A stretch of 64,000 nucleotides of DNA from Anabas testudineus. Taxonomy: Eukaryota > Chordata > Actinopteri > Anabantiformes > Anabantidae. The first letter of the stretch is position 1, and each line of letters begins with the position of its first letter. The DNA lies in assembly GCF_900324465.2 (NCBI RefSeq), contig NC_046625.1:12254019-12318018 (forward strand). Direction: 5' to 3'. Under the pieces are notes generated by a model. It did no database searches and had not been told where the DNA came from. It saw only the letters and a list, made by a program, of their open reading frames with translations. Below are positions 46,501 through 58,581 of the stretch, piece after piece. Made by a program: the position numbers and the translations under genes.

Positions 46501-48239
46501 GTTAGAGAGATCTACATTTTGCATTCAATATTTTCTGCCAAGTACAGCTACAAGGTTGTGGACCACTTCCCACCCTGTTCTGAGACACATGCTGGTGCCC
46601 ATGTCTAGCAATCCAAACTATGACACATGTTCTGCACCATTCAATTTCACAGTTAGTTTTTTTTTTTATCCCCCTTGTGTGTTTGTGTGAGTCCTTTAAA
46701 AATGCTTTCATCCTCACCACTTTATCGTGGGTAAAACCAGTCAGCTGTTTGCTGCTTGGCTTTGTTGTTGGAGACTGAGAACAGAGAGGTGGCATCCGGG
46801 AAGGATGTCCCTGCTTTGTGTAGAGTAAGTGGTGAGCAGATGCTCTATGACGCCCCACTGACCTTGATAGCTACTGTTCTGCAGTCAGTTGCCATTAATG
46901 AGTGAGCTGGAGCACAGGTGATTTTGCAGATAATTACTGGACATAATACTGCTGGATTGCCAGTATGATGGGTACTGAATACTTTTTTTCCCCCACCGCT
47001 AAGAAAAGTTTGTACAAAAGAAGCCACACTTGGCAAAACTATGTTTTATTTATCATCATCGTCATGCAATCAGTCTCTTCTGTTTTTACAGTTCTCCACA
47101 AAGACAGCTGAAGCAGACACTTCCAGTGAACTAGCTAAAAAGAGTAAAGAGACATTTCGCAAAGAGGTGAGCAAGCGTCTGCAAACGACTATGTAAACAT
47201 CGAACTACAGATGTTTCCATTTTTCAAGCCTTTACACTCGCATTGAAGTGAAACCATTGAATCCATCCACACAACCTTTCATTTCTATTTACATATTCCT
47301 TCCTTTGTCTTTTTTATGCGTATGTTACTCAGATGTCCCAGTTCATTGTGCAATGTTTGAATCCTTATCGGAAGCCAGACTGCAAATTGGGACGCATCAG
47401 CAACACAGAGGATTTCAAACACCTGGCTAGAAAGGTAAGATTAAACAATAGGATATTTATACAGGCAGTTGGCATTACTAATAATGCCTGAGAAGCTGTC
47501 AAGCTACTCTGGGCCTCTACGTGGGCATAGCACAATAAAAGTATTGGTCAGCTTTTAACTTGAAAGGAAACATTTTCAAAGGTTCCCTCAAACCAGAACT
47601 AAATAGTTGAACTCCCACGATTTCTTTCTCCAGACTAATGTTTTTGTATTCTGCCTTAGGAAGAGACTAAGAACACATTGTACATGTAAACTATTATCTC
47701 CCTCTCTTCTGTTTTACTCATTCCTTTCTAAAAGCGCTTTTTAACCAGCATTTCTTCAAAGGGCAGCATTCTTTTTTTCTGTGGTTCCCGGTAGGTTCGT
47801 GGATTGTGTATGTGGGGAGTGGTTTGAACTGAGTGCCACTCGGACATACCAGGACTCTGAGGACATGGGCACAATAAACAGAAAGATGAGCAGGGCTTCA
47901 CTCATTTAGAGATTGCGTCCTACTGTCTCAAATTATAAAGGGCAAAGTCACTAAAAGAGAATTAAGCATCCAACCACTCCACCACAACTAAGATATACAT
48001 TGTAATTATATCATTTACTGCAGTCTGGTGACAAGAAATATGTTTCACTCTTTCCTCATCTCTTCTCAACCTTCTAGCTAACTCATGGTGTTATGAATAA
48101 GGAGTTGAAAGCTTGCAAGAATCCTGAGGACCTTGAGTGTAACGAGAATGTGAAGCACAAGACCAAGGAGTACATCAAGAAGTACATGCAGAGATTTGGC
48201 TCTGTGTACAGGCCCAAGGAGGACACAGAGGTGTACTAG
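31507..48239 (+). CDS. setd2: Histone H3K36 methyltransferase SETD2
   Basis: Twenty-one coding exons give about 2,606 aa (human 2,564): 31507-31541, 34875-34896, 35006-38964, 39064-39195, 39637-39765, 40130-40253, 40369-40446, 40540-40637, 40783-40915, 41458-41592, 41719-41847, 41985-43052, 43165-43213, 43307-43589, 43720-44452, 44646-44771, 45570-45706, 45809-45920, 47092-47166, 47333-47434 and 48078-48239. The enzyme trimethylates H3K36 in transcribed chromatin and travels with phosphorylated RNA polymerase II. The giant third exon is disordered with an RS-rich region; its [16 protein letters not shown] block matches human. AWS (about 1352-1405), SET (about 1408-1525, with [19 protein letters not shown] and ELTFDYQF) and post-SET cysteines follow. 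Then come a Gln-rich segment, a WW domain (about 2435-2466, LPPNW to DPPTW) and the C-terminal SRI domain. Exons 1 and 2 are the least certain part. Confidence 0.97.
44904..44962. repeat. Perfect 19-bp inverted repeat in a setd2 intron
   Basis: GAATTATTTGTTAAATATA at 44904-44922 is exactly mirrored as its reverse complement at 44944-44962, with a 21-base loop that repeats the TATTTGTTAA unit. It is AT-rich and could extrude or fold. Whether it is a tiny fold-back element or chance slippage is unclear. Confidence 0.85.
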
Positions 48240-49850
48240 CCTCAGGGGTCACAGATGTTACACTTGCTCTGCGCTGACACGGGAGAAGCACAGATTTCCC
48301 TTTTCCATTCACTCCTTCATGTATGAACTGGCCAGCCTGATCCGTGAAGTAGTTTCTTACCCATATTTATGACTAAGAATTGCACTGCTGCCCAAGAAAC
48401 TCTCGTGGAGGGGCTCTATTTAAGAAACTGTTGGAGACTCGAGTGCCACTGAATGGCCCGAGACTCCAGTTGCAGTGTTCTCGAAGGATGACACTGAGGG
48501 GTGCTACAGAGACTAATGTTCTCACTGACTTCTTGATTTTTAGCGTTTTTTCCCATTTGTGGCTCTTAAATGTTCCTGAGATCATCACTTCAATTCCACT
48601 TTTTAATCTCTTGTAATCCTGAATGAGGATTACTCCATGGAATCATATTTATCAAAGTTTCTTTGTTACTTTCTACTGTTAAAAATGGATCAGTGACCAC
48701 CACCACCCTCTTGCCAGCCTCCTCTTCCTTGTGCACGCTTCAGCCCCCTGCCACTGACTCTGTATCTGGTGCTGCTTTTAACTGGGCTGTGGAGGTCCAA
48801 GCTTCCACTTCTCAAACCCTGCCTTCTTAACCACAAGACTTTGGAGCCTCTGTTGTTTTATGAATGCATGATGTAGGCTGAGTACAGAGTGGTATTCATA
48901 TGGAAATTCCTACAGTTTTCCTCTTTTCTGTAATATTCCCTTAGCAGGATGAGCCTTTATTCACCAATAAACTGAAGGATCAGCCAGTGACTAGCAGGTT
49001 AGCTATGGGATTACAGATGAATTTTTTCATGTTTTTTTTTTTTTTTTTTTAAATCAATTAATGTATTATAATGGCAGCAGGGTTTGAATGCAATGGTTTG
49101 ATATGCTGTTAATCTATGTGTCAGTTTTTCTCCATTTTCTGTGCAACTCCTGCCAACGTGTTCTACCCTGACACCTCTAGTTACAGGAATGATGCTGAAA
49201 ATGAAGGTTGTAGCACTGCAGTTTTAACAGTTCAACATTTTGTGTGTCCTGGTTGTTTTTCTCACTCACGTTTAGTCTTTGTTAGACGTTTCGAGACATT
49301 TAGTTCTGCCTTGGTCCTCAAACTCACACATTAAATTCCAAGAGATTTCAGGATGGTGTCATAAGCATTAGGTTTTCAATTTGTTGCAACATATTAAATT
49401 GCATTAAACAAAGTCCCATATGTACATTGCTTTATCTTGTGAATATACTGAATAATAGTTTTTGGGAATGTTTAAATAAGCAGACACTTTGTAAAAGGAC
49501 TATCATTTCATGATTGAAAGTGTAAATAATGTGTAAAATTACCAAAGCTGTATGCAGCAGACTAGTTATCAGGCAGCACAGTGAGCCCACACATCCTCAC
49601 CAGCTCAGCCCTCCTGATGCAGTTACCACATGAGTCTGTCAAACTTAGGACCCCACAGACACACAGCCGTCTATTTTATTTCAGTGCTGGGGGGGGGGGG
49701 GCTTTCATGTTTTCTTAGTTTTTTTTTATTATTATTATTTTTCTATGTACAAAGTAAGTTTCACCCTACTTTACTGTAAGTATTGTGTAAGCACATTGTC
49801 ATACTGAGTGTACAAACATTTTAAAAGATAATAAACTCTTTTGTAAAATT
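48240..49850 (+). other. setd2: setd2 3' UTR
   Basis: Non-coding sequence follows the setd2 stop. AATAAA signals lie near 48966 and at 49830-49835; the second is followed by a T/G-rich stretch and is the likely main site. It includes a run of 13 G at 49689-49701 and a poly(T) tract near 49030. Human SETD2 has a long 3' UTR as well. Confidence 0.55.
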
Positions 49851-52405
49851 ACGTTTTCCTGTTGTGCAGTTGAATTCGGTTCATGTGGGTGTCAGTTAAA
49901 TTGACTCAAACAGATCTAAGCAAATGTGACTGACCTCTGTTGCATGATTAACTGCTGTGTGCACACCCAATCCCATTTTAGTTTGGCTAATTCCTTTAAT
50001 AGGGGGTTCACGAATGCCGCTGGAGCACATACGTGCAGTGTTGAGCCAGATGTTTAGCCTCTGTAAAGGGTCAAAGTGATCGACTGCCTTCATTAGAGAC
50101 GTTAGGGAGAGCCATGATGAGTTGAGAGAGGCGCTGCTGTGCTTCTTCTGTCTGCTCTATCCCAACCCCCCTCCCAGTATGTGCACATTCCATAGCCCAA
50201 TGCCTGTGTGCTCCAGACCGCAGTTAAGCAGTCCCGTCTGGAGTGTGTGACGGCATGTAATGCTGCCCTAGGCCATGCAGGATGCCTGCTCCCACTTAAA
50301 ACTGAAGGCAAGGAGATCATTAACAGATTTGAGTTCAGAGCAGAGTGGGAGCAGAAATCAGACTGTACCTTAGCCAGTAAGAGAAGGCTTCAGAATAGTG
50401 GTCTTAAACCCCTCATCCAAACCAATTATTTAATAATTTAGGATTTCATTGTAAATTATTAAATGCCTCTTAAAGTATGTCCCTTTGCCTTTTAGATATG
50501 ATATAGTATAAATCCACTGATAAGGGAGAGTATAATACAAATATATCCAGACTTACATACTAGTGCGTTTACTACAGAAGTGACAGATGAGTCTGTAGGA
50601 CATTGGTTTAAGTCCAGCTAAGCAATAATTATCTTATTTTTGTAAACGGTGTACTTTTACATTTGGTGAATTAAACTACTTTTACTTTGGTGTTTGTAGA
50701 ACTACTGTACAAAGGCATAAAACACAGTATCCACATTATAAACAATACATAAGCTAAAATATATGTATAAAATTTTGTTACTTAATCGTCTTCTTGTTTG
50801 GTTGTTGTTTTCTTTAAAGTAACTGAGCATGTATTCCCAAATCATTGCAGATTTACTCTTTATGAACCTGGAATCAAATTTCTGACTTACTCTTCAGCCT
50901 ATTACATCATAAGAGCAGTGACTTATCAAAATTATTTATTAAATGAATAAAACTCTTACAAAAACATTGAGGCATAGCATTAGGAAATATATACACAAAA
51001 CCACTCGTGGCTGGCGTAAAAAAAAAAAGCGGAGACAATTGCATAGTTCAACTATGCACCACAGATGTCCATACGTCTCATAGATATCCTTTAGACATGA
51101 CATGGCGATGAAATAAATACAAATGCAAGATGGCAAGTTAGACACTTTGCATTGATGTTAACAGTGTCTTTGGAATTTCATCTAACATGAGAAATAGAGC
51201 TGTGTTTTTGTTTTCCAATTTAAGAAGAACAAATTCAGACTTCACCATTCATAAACAACCTCAATTTAGGCCAAGACCTATGAAAAAAATCCATATTTAA
51301 GATATTTACAATCATATATGATTATTGGGAAGAGCTAAGAAAGATGTCAGGTTTTTTAATCCACAGAATGCTTCATTTTCACATCTTTTGATGAGATTTG
51401 ACACATCACTGCGGCGTAACATATCCTCAGTGTACATTAATGCCAAGTCTACTTAGTGGCTGCATCAGAAATAGAATGGGAGAAAACAAAACAACGACAC
51501 GTTTTAAAAAACAGCCTCGTGAGAAGGTTCCTATCTATGAGCTGAAATGTTCTTACAAAGATTATAGCAAATGCAAGCATGATGGGGGTGGTTAAGAAGT
51601 TCTAACCCTGAAATTCAACTGGAAAAATCTGACCATTTGGCCATGTAAACCCTAAACTGGGCTTCTTGGAGTCTGTACATGTGCACAGAAATGATCCCAA
51701 ATGGGGAAAGTCACATCATACTGGAAAGCAGTGTTGTTGGACAAAACCATGTCCTTTTGGCAAAAATCAACTGCAATACCGTAGTGGTTTCTGAAGTTGT
51801 GATTCATAAAATAAGGCTTGCCAGACTAGAAACATGGTGATCTAATCCAACCGTATTTGTTTACAATAGTGAATGAGGAAGGAATATTTTTTAGATGGGG
51901 CAGAGTATAAATCTAACTGTGGTCTAAATAATATGTAAACAGTGGCTTTAGAATAATCACACTCATGCAACATGTGTAAACATTGTTTCCTCACCAAATA
52001 CTGAGTAACCTGGATTTTTGTGCATGTAAATGATATTGCAAATGTACTTATTACAGTGTATATGGATGTAATTGAAGGCCTAAACCAATTATGTGACTGG
52101 GTTTCATTGTTTCTATTTTGCAGGGCAATGAGGCTTAACCAGAACAGAAGAATACTGTTCATTTTCTCTGGTAACAGAAGTAACATTGCAGACATACATT
52201 TTAAATGTAACATAAATTGGGGTAAAGTGTTGTGAGAATATTTGGTGGTCTTCATAAAAACTACTACTAAGTGTCCAAGAAAGCGATAAGAACCATCAGT
52301 GACAGCCTCCAACGGTGACAGGCGTTGGTATCAGAGTGCCTCCCTTGTCATGTCAATCAAAGTTCTTCACTCGGGTCTAGTGTCTTATGTGTGGCTGACA
52401 ATCTA
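49851..52405. other. Convergent 3' flank of setd2 and nradd; nradd 3' UTR
   Basis: No coding gene was recognised. The minus-strand AATAAA at 50935-50940 would give nradd a 3' UTR of about 1.5 kb. The 156-codon minus-strand open frame at 51842-52312 lies in this UTR and has no family resemblance, so I leave it uncalled. The stretch 49851-50930 is ordinary AT-rich intergenic DNA. Confidence 0.4.
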
Positions 52406-55400
52406 TCAGACCACAGAAACACCCTGCGTGGGGCAGTTAAGAACCGTTACCACGTCAGGCCGCTCGATGCGGACCAGTGCCGAAAACAGCAGTCCCAGAG
52501 TGGAGCCTTCTTTCTGGGCCCAGTTGGAGAGAAGCGTGTGAGCGGGGGCCTCTCCGTGCCCAAACAGGTCCAGCTGTTCAGGTTCGTAGCCAAGTGCTAC
52601 GCCCAGCTGCCTCCAGCCCCGGCCCCCTCCTTCCTGCAGGAGGCGCTCCACCTCTTCCTGTCTGTGGGGGGGTAGGTTGATGTATAGCCGATTGTCCTGC
52701 TTGCTGTCCCTCTTAGTACCTATGGAAGCAGAAACTAAGTTAGCTTAACATTTGGCTTTTTTATGCGGCTACATCAAATTAATTTACCTCTTTCGAAAAT
52801 CTCATCAGCTCTAATACAATCCCTAAAACCAGTCCAAGTCGAACTATTTACGATTATTGAGTAATGTGATTACAGTTAGTTACATTTCTTCATCACCTTT
52901 GATCTCGTCTGTCTGAACAGTGATGCAGACATTAAGTGCCTTTCAGCATAATGAGTTAATAGATCAAAGTTTTGGAAAAACCTTGTTAACATATCTTGTG
53001 AAGCCTCAGAAATGTCTACTTAGTTTAAAATTGTACCTTTGTTGGTCTGGTTATCCTGCAGGCTGTGAGAGTCCAGGAAAACACCACTGTCACTCTGGAG
53101 CTTCTCTCCCTCTAGAGATGTTCCCAACTCAGCTGCACGGGCCTTAGAAAGAGCCTTTTTCTGTTTGCATGACCTCCAGCTGAGACAGCACAGGAAGACA
53201 TAGTCAGTTAAAAGGCCAAAAAGAGCTCCTAATCAGTATTACATCCATTTAAGGACCGGGACTTATCTTTAGAGAGAACTCACCATTTATAAGCCACGTA
53301 AATAAGCAGACCCAGCACCACGGCGGCCAGAACAGACACGTAAGCCAGAATGTTGTTGCTGCCACCCTCATCCTCCGGGGTAAACTTGGGGGTTCCAGGG
53401 GCAGGGCTGGCTTCCTGATTCTCGGTCACCTCCTCTACACCCGGAGAGCGAGAAGGATCGCGGGACCCATCGGACTCAGCAGGACGAGACAGAATATGCA
53501 GCGTCTTATCTATTAAAAGTTGTGAAAAGAAGACGCGTTAGAGACCGTATCACCGCATCTGCACGTCAGAAACACATTTGGCCTGCATAAACTGGTGCCA
53601 GGAATATTTCCACAGAAGCCTGTAAGCCTGATGTAATGATAGCCTCAGTCATCCTGGTCCCCTGGAGAGTTGAAACCATTCATTGCTCCTCCTTCCAGCC
53701 TCGTTCTCCCCCCTGTGGTCTGCCTATTTTGGGATCAAACACTACAAGGTACTGTGTTGACCTCCGCGGGGTCAAGCAGTCATGACATATGGACTCAGAG
53801 AGTGTACGGACGACCTTACTCCTGGAGAGCGAGTGTAGCCATTTGGGAGCAAGCAGACTAGTTGTCAGGGTCAGCAGCCTCCCCTTGCCCTTCATGTTCC
53901 TGGGGGCAGTTAACCTAAAGACCTGTCAGGCTCATACCAATTGGACTAGAGCACTTAAGTGGACTCTTTAACTCCTCGTGTTTCCAGTCTTGGAGTGTTA
54001 CAGAGTGTTCAGATGAGGTGTGGATGCAGGTGCTGGCCACATGTCCTTGTACTCTCACAGACCCTCCCACTCTCTGACCCCTCACTTGACCCCATTCTTT
54101 TATCTTTTACTATTACTGTCTTCCATGCATTAAATCTTTGAAGGATAAAGCTGTCAGCGAATCCGATTAAAAGATCCATATCCACTCTGTAACCAACTAT
54201 AGGTAAATGTAATTTAGCTGTAATTTAGTCTTCTTTACAACTCACCCATGCAGAGTGTGTCAGAGTTGGGCATACAGGCTCGGATCTCCACCTCACTGTC
54301 AGAACACTGCGTGCAGGTTTGACAGGGTTTCATGCTAAGATGCTCTTCAGAATATGTTCCCGGCCCGCAGATCTGGCACACCGTATTTTGCTGAGGGCTA
54401 CACTGTGCGACTGCACCGTAACCACGGTTGCATTTGGAGCAAGGTGCGCACAGGCCGTGGTTGCTCAAAAAGAAGAAACCGCTGTCACAGTCGCATTGTG
54501 TGTCCTGTTTGCCAGAGCAAGGCGCCAACATGGGGACGCCAGACGGGCACCTGGCGCAGGGGCGACAACGGTCGAGGCCTTCAGATGGGGAATATGTTCC
54601 TGGGAAACAAAATTTCAAAATAAGTGTCCGACTAAATAAACAGTTTCTCTCACAAATATCAATAGCAATGACGAGAAGCAGTGGCGTCTAATGTCTTCCA
54701 GTGTCTTGGGTAGATGGCAGAGATGATGATAAGGCAGGTAAAACATACTGTATATTGGTGCAGTAACATTAGAGTATAATTGCTTACCCTGTGGGCATGG
54801 TGTGCACTTAGTGTCCTCTTTCCCACACGGAACCTCCACTCCGAAGCCAGCAGGACACAGACTGCAACACTGCCCTGATTCAGTGAACTGCTTACTGGCA
54901 CAGGCATCTCCAGGATTAACCTTTAGGAAATAAAGGATTTTAGTTTAGTTTTAAAGAAATACCACGTGCATCTCATATACTACTACACCCCACTCCTGTG
55001 CAGTTAAAAAACAGGGAGCTGGTTAAACTGAAAATGGTCTTTTTATCTTTCTGTCGGCCTCAGTTTTCAACCTAAAGTGCTCAGAGGTCTTATCTGTAAG
55101 TGGGTAGAGGAGAGCCCAGCTTGAGTTATGACATGAGGGATAGAGCAGACATTCCTAATGGCTTGTGCAGCAGGGTTGGTGCCTTACAGGAGTGGCTGGC
55201 TTTAATCAGATGGCTTTAGACCAGTGGAAAGAGTAAGGCACAGAGGGGTAAAGGAAAACACTTAGAGACGGAGGAAGGAAGATGTAAAAGGAGCTCCTAC
55301 CCTCCCACTCATTCCAAGTCAGTGTGAATGATAATGTGTAGCTGTGTGTGAATACACTGTATGCATGTTTATTTCTTGACATAACAAAAGGAGGAGGAGT

Positions 55401-56717
55401 TATAGAAAGGTGATGATTCCCGCCCCAGGCGAGGGTGTCAGTTAACCAAGGCTGCTCAGCATGCACGTGTGTGTTTGGGTGAGAGGGGGCCTTTGAAGTT
55501 GCCAAGCCCTGCAGGTGTGTATGAAGGTCAGTATTTCACTAACTCCCCTACTCCAGGCTCTGAACAATGGCATCTTAAACATGCACACATTTAAGGGAGA
55601 TTGGTCCACTCTCCCCGGGGGCTGACAACAGCAAACAGATGTCTAACAACTAACCTCCTGCAAATTGGAAAAGCAACAGCTAAACAACCCGCTTACGTCT
55701 CTCTTTTGTCTCTGAAGTCTGCCAAGAAACACAAGCAACATGTGTGAACCTGTGGAGCCTCCAACAAAAAGCCCACCAGCAACACATGCATACACAGCGC
55801 CCCCAGACACAAAACGCAGAGTCGCTCCATGCTGATACTACAGGAGGAAAAGCTTTGAAATCAAGCTCGCCTCGGTCCAAAGACAACATCCAGTTTTACT
55901 GCGGTGCTTACAGAGGAGCCTGATGATATCTGAATACCAGAGCAGAGGGTCCTAGTGTGTCGGGGTGGTAGGATCCAGCAGGCAGGAACCAGTAGGATGT
56001 TTGCAGACTGGACCACTACAGTATAACTTGGTCCTCTCCATGTGACAGATGGAGCTTCTCCACTAACACTAACTAAACTTTTAGCCCTTAATCTTCACTT
56101 TGATAAATATTTGGCGACAGTGGCTCTGTTTCATTTTTAACTCCAGATGGACTTCTGTCTGGACTTTATAGGGCCTGGTTTGGTTCTGGGCTGCTGCAGC
56201 TCTCCAGGCCTGCATGGAGGGGCAGCTAAGCTCAGAGCGTGAACTGTCAAAAGCTTGGCACTGGCATCTAGTGTACAATGAAATATTTAGTCCAATCCCC
56301 GATGGAGGAGAGAGGGAACAGTGATCTACTCAGTAGAGGAATGACTAAGTCATTATTTACTGTACACTTTGCAACAGTACTATATATGGTTTTCCCGTAA
56401 TGCAGTCATTTAACTTAATACTGTAATGAATCAGAATCCTATATTATTCTGTTAATTCAAACTAAATTATTAGAAATGGTTCCACTTTTAAATTCTAGAT
56501 TAATCATTATTTGCATTCAGTCGTATTCTGCATGTTGCATTGGGGACAGCAGAGCTGCAGGGGGCCACAGTTGTTTTTCCCATTTAGGTAAGAAGTTGCA
56601 AGATGAAGGGATTCCCCAGTGAGAACAGACGGACCACCGAGGAGCACTGCTTTCAATGGGGCTCTCAACTCCACGGCTGCCGGAGTCACTCAGTCATCAC
56701 GGATCACACACAAACAC

Positions 56718-56752
<35 letters not shown>

Positions 56753-57280
56753 CACTTCATGTCAGTCTACTCATTGCCGGAAACTTTTTTCTATGCCATT
56801 TTGAAGTGAGCCTTGGCTGGAGCTTCTACAGTTAAGCTAATCTGTGTGAAAATAAACACACAAAATGATGCTCCCACTCTCCCCATGAACACACTGACCC
56901 GTGAGGTTTCACAATGTGGCTGTGATGGCAACAGACAGGGGTCTTCCAGCAGAGACAGCCCGAGCTGAGGGAAAGTTGCTGCACACCCCATCAGCACTGA
57001 TTACTATGATTAGCATACAGGGAGCATAAGTGGAAAATTAAAGCACATGCATCTCTGTTTTTGCAGGCAGAACGCTCAACCAACAGTGTAATCCTAAATC
57101 AAACACGGCAGCACCAAGTTGACTCCGTTAACTATTAAGCTACTAATTTTCAACTCTCACCAAAGAGTTCAGAAGTGGTTCAAATTTCTTAATGAGCCTA
57201 AACTCTGCTCCCCAAATAAATCAGCTTAACTACTCTATGGAAATTCAAATGACTGTGGTAACAAACTGAACTACCCCCCT

Positions 57281-57318
<38 letters not shown>

Positions 57319-58581
57319 ACAAACTGGGAAAAAATGAAGATAATTGCTCTGCTCCGGATATCCAGAGCCCAGCAATACTGAAGGCTTGGCCACAATTTCA
57401 CCAAGAACTGCCTTAAGCAACAAATGCGGCAACATGTACAGTAAACTATGAGCAATGCAAGAAGAGTTAACTGTAGAATAACGTGAGGTGTGTGTGCTCA
57501 CATACTGTAAAAATACTGCACTAAATCCCTGAGTACTGATTTGACGGCCCAAATGATAACTTTTCCTTCAGGCTGGATCAACATATTTAACTGTTTGCAA
57601 AACAAGGGGAAATCTTAGATGTCAAAGATGAATCCCTGCATAATAAGGGAGAGAGATACACATATTTCTAAGAGCAGTTAGAAAGTTTTATCTAAACACT
57701 TTGAGCTAACAAAAGTGCTTTGACTGAGAAGAGCATGTCCAGACAGGACTACAAGCCCCATGGGCTTCTTGAGGTATATGAGTGTCAAATTATTGTCTGC
57801 AGCCGTGGAGACAGCGGCCTTCTTTTCACACTGATCCCGGCTTAATAATATACTATCAAACACCACACAAACTATAATTTGTCCATAAAATATATCATTT
57901 ATTACCATGTAGGTGCGTAATCTTGGTAAATAGTGTGCTCCCGTGTTTGGCTCTTGTTGTCTGATGCTTCAAACTGTCTGGATGATTCTAGCTGCTGCTG
58001 CACATGGTGGGAAAATGAGAAGTGTCGTGAGCAGGAAACTTCCCAGTTGGAGAGCAGTTCTCCGCAGAGTTTCTTGAATGTTTTGTGTCACTGGAGTTAA
58101 GTAGGTGTGTAGTAGTTAGGCCACAGTCCAGGATGTGTCCCTGAGAAACCAGCTTTACCTTAGCAGTGTTGGGAATGGAGGGATTTCCCCTTGTGTAGTC
58201 ATGAGTGACTTTAAAAGAAAGGCCGGATGAGCTTTAATCAGATGCGTCCCCTTTACTTTTCCACTGTAACTTACCAACTGCAGAAAAACAACTAACACAT
58301 TCACCAACAAGGGCCCAGAGACAGAGACAGAGACAGACCCGATCCAAAGGGGCTGTGTGGTGTAAAACATGTTTCCTTTGAGAACAATAGTGTGAAAGTG
58401 ACCTCAGTGGTTATAGATTACAAAGGCAGACGGTGGAATAATAAAGAGTGTGACATTAGATATGAACAGGTCATAAAGGCTTTTAGAGATGAGGAAAGAA
58501 TGAATGATCATATTAGTAAAGCAGTAATGAACAGTTGCTTACTTTCAACAGCAGGAGCGCGCAGATGACGAACAGTGTCAT
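52406..58581 (-). CDS. nradd: p75NTR-like neurotrophin receptor homologue (NRADD / NRH1) with death domain
   Basis: Six coding exons, in transcript order 58543-58581, 54788-54920, 54246-54599, 53284-53509, 53037-53179 and 52406-52719, give 402 aa. It is a type I membrane receptor of the TNFR superfamily: signal peptide (residues 1-19, MTLFVICALLLL), four cysteine-rich repeats (about 20-175), an acidic stalk, a transmembrane helix (about 229-248), the juxtamembrane CWRSCKQKK, the conserved EGEKLQSDSGVFLDS block, and a C-terminal death domain (about 318-392, EEVERLL to GWRQLGVALGYEPEQLDLF). It resembles NGFR throughout. I choose nradd because it neighbours setd2 and nbeal2, as the NRADD locus does in human, and because the transmembrane cysteine of p75NTR is replaced by valine. 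Ligand binding cannot be judged from sequence. A true ngfr orthologue is the alternative. Confidence 0.88.
56705..56755. repeat. (AC)n microsatellite in nradd intron 1
   Basis: CA dinucleotide repeat of about 50 bases with two short AAAC interruptions. Confidence 0.9.
57284..57317. repeat. (AC)n microsatellite in nradd intron 1
   Basis: Uninterrupted CA dinucleotide repeat of 34 bases. Confidence 0.9.

Noticed and set aside
49689-49701. G-quadruplex in the setd2 3' UTR
   Set aside because: A single run of 13 G is a homopolymer tract. The usual four separated G runs are not present, so only slippage is expected.
51842-52312. 156-codon open frame on the minus strand
   Set aside because: It lies in the probable nradd 3' UTR and has no family resemblance, with an AT-driven composition. 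Treated as chance.
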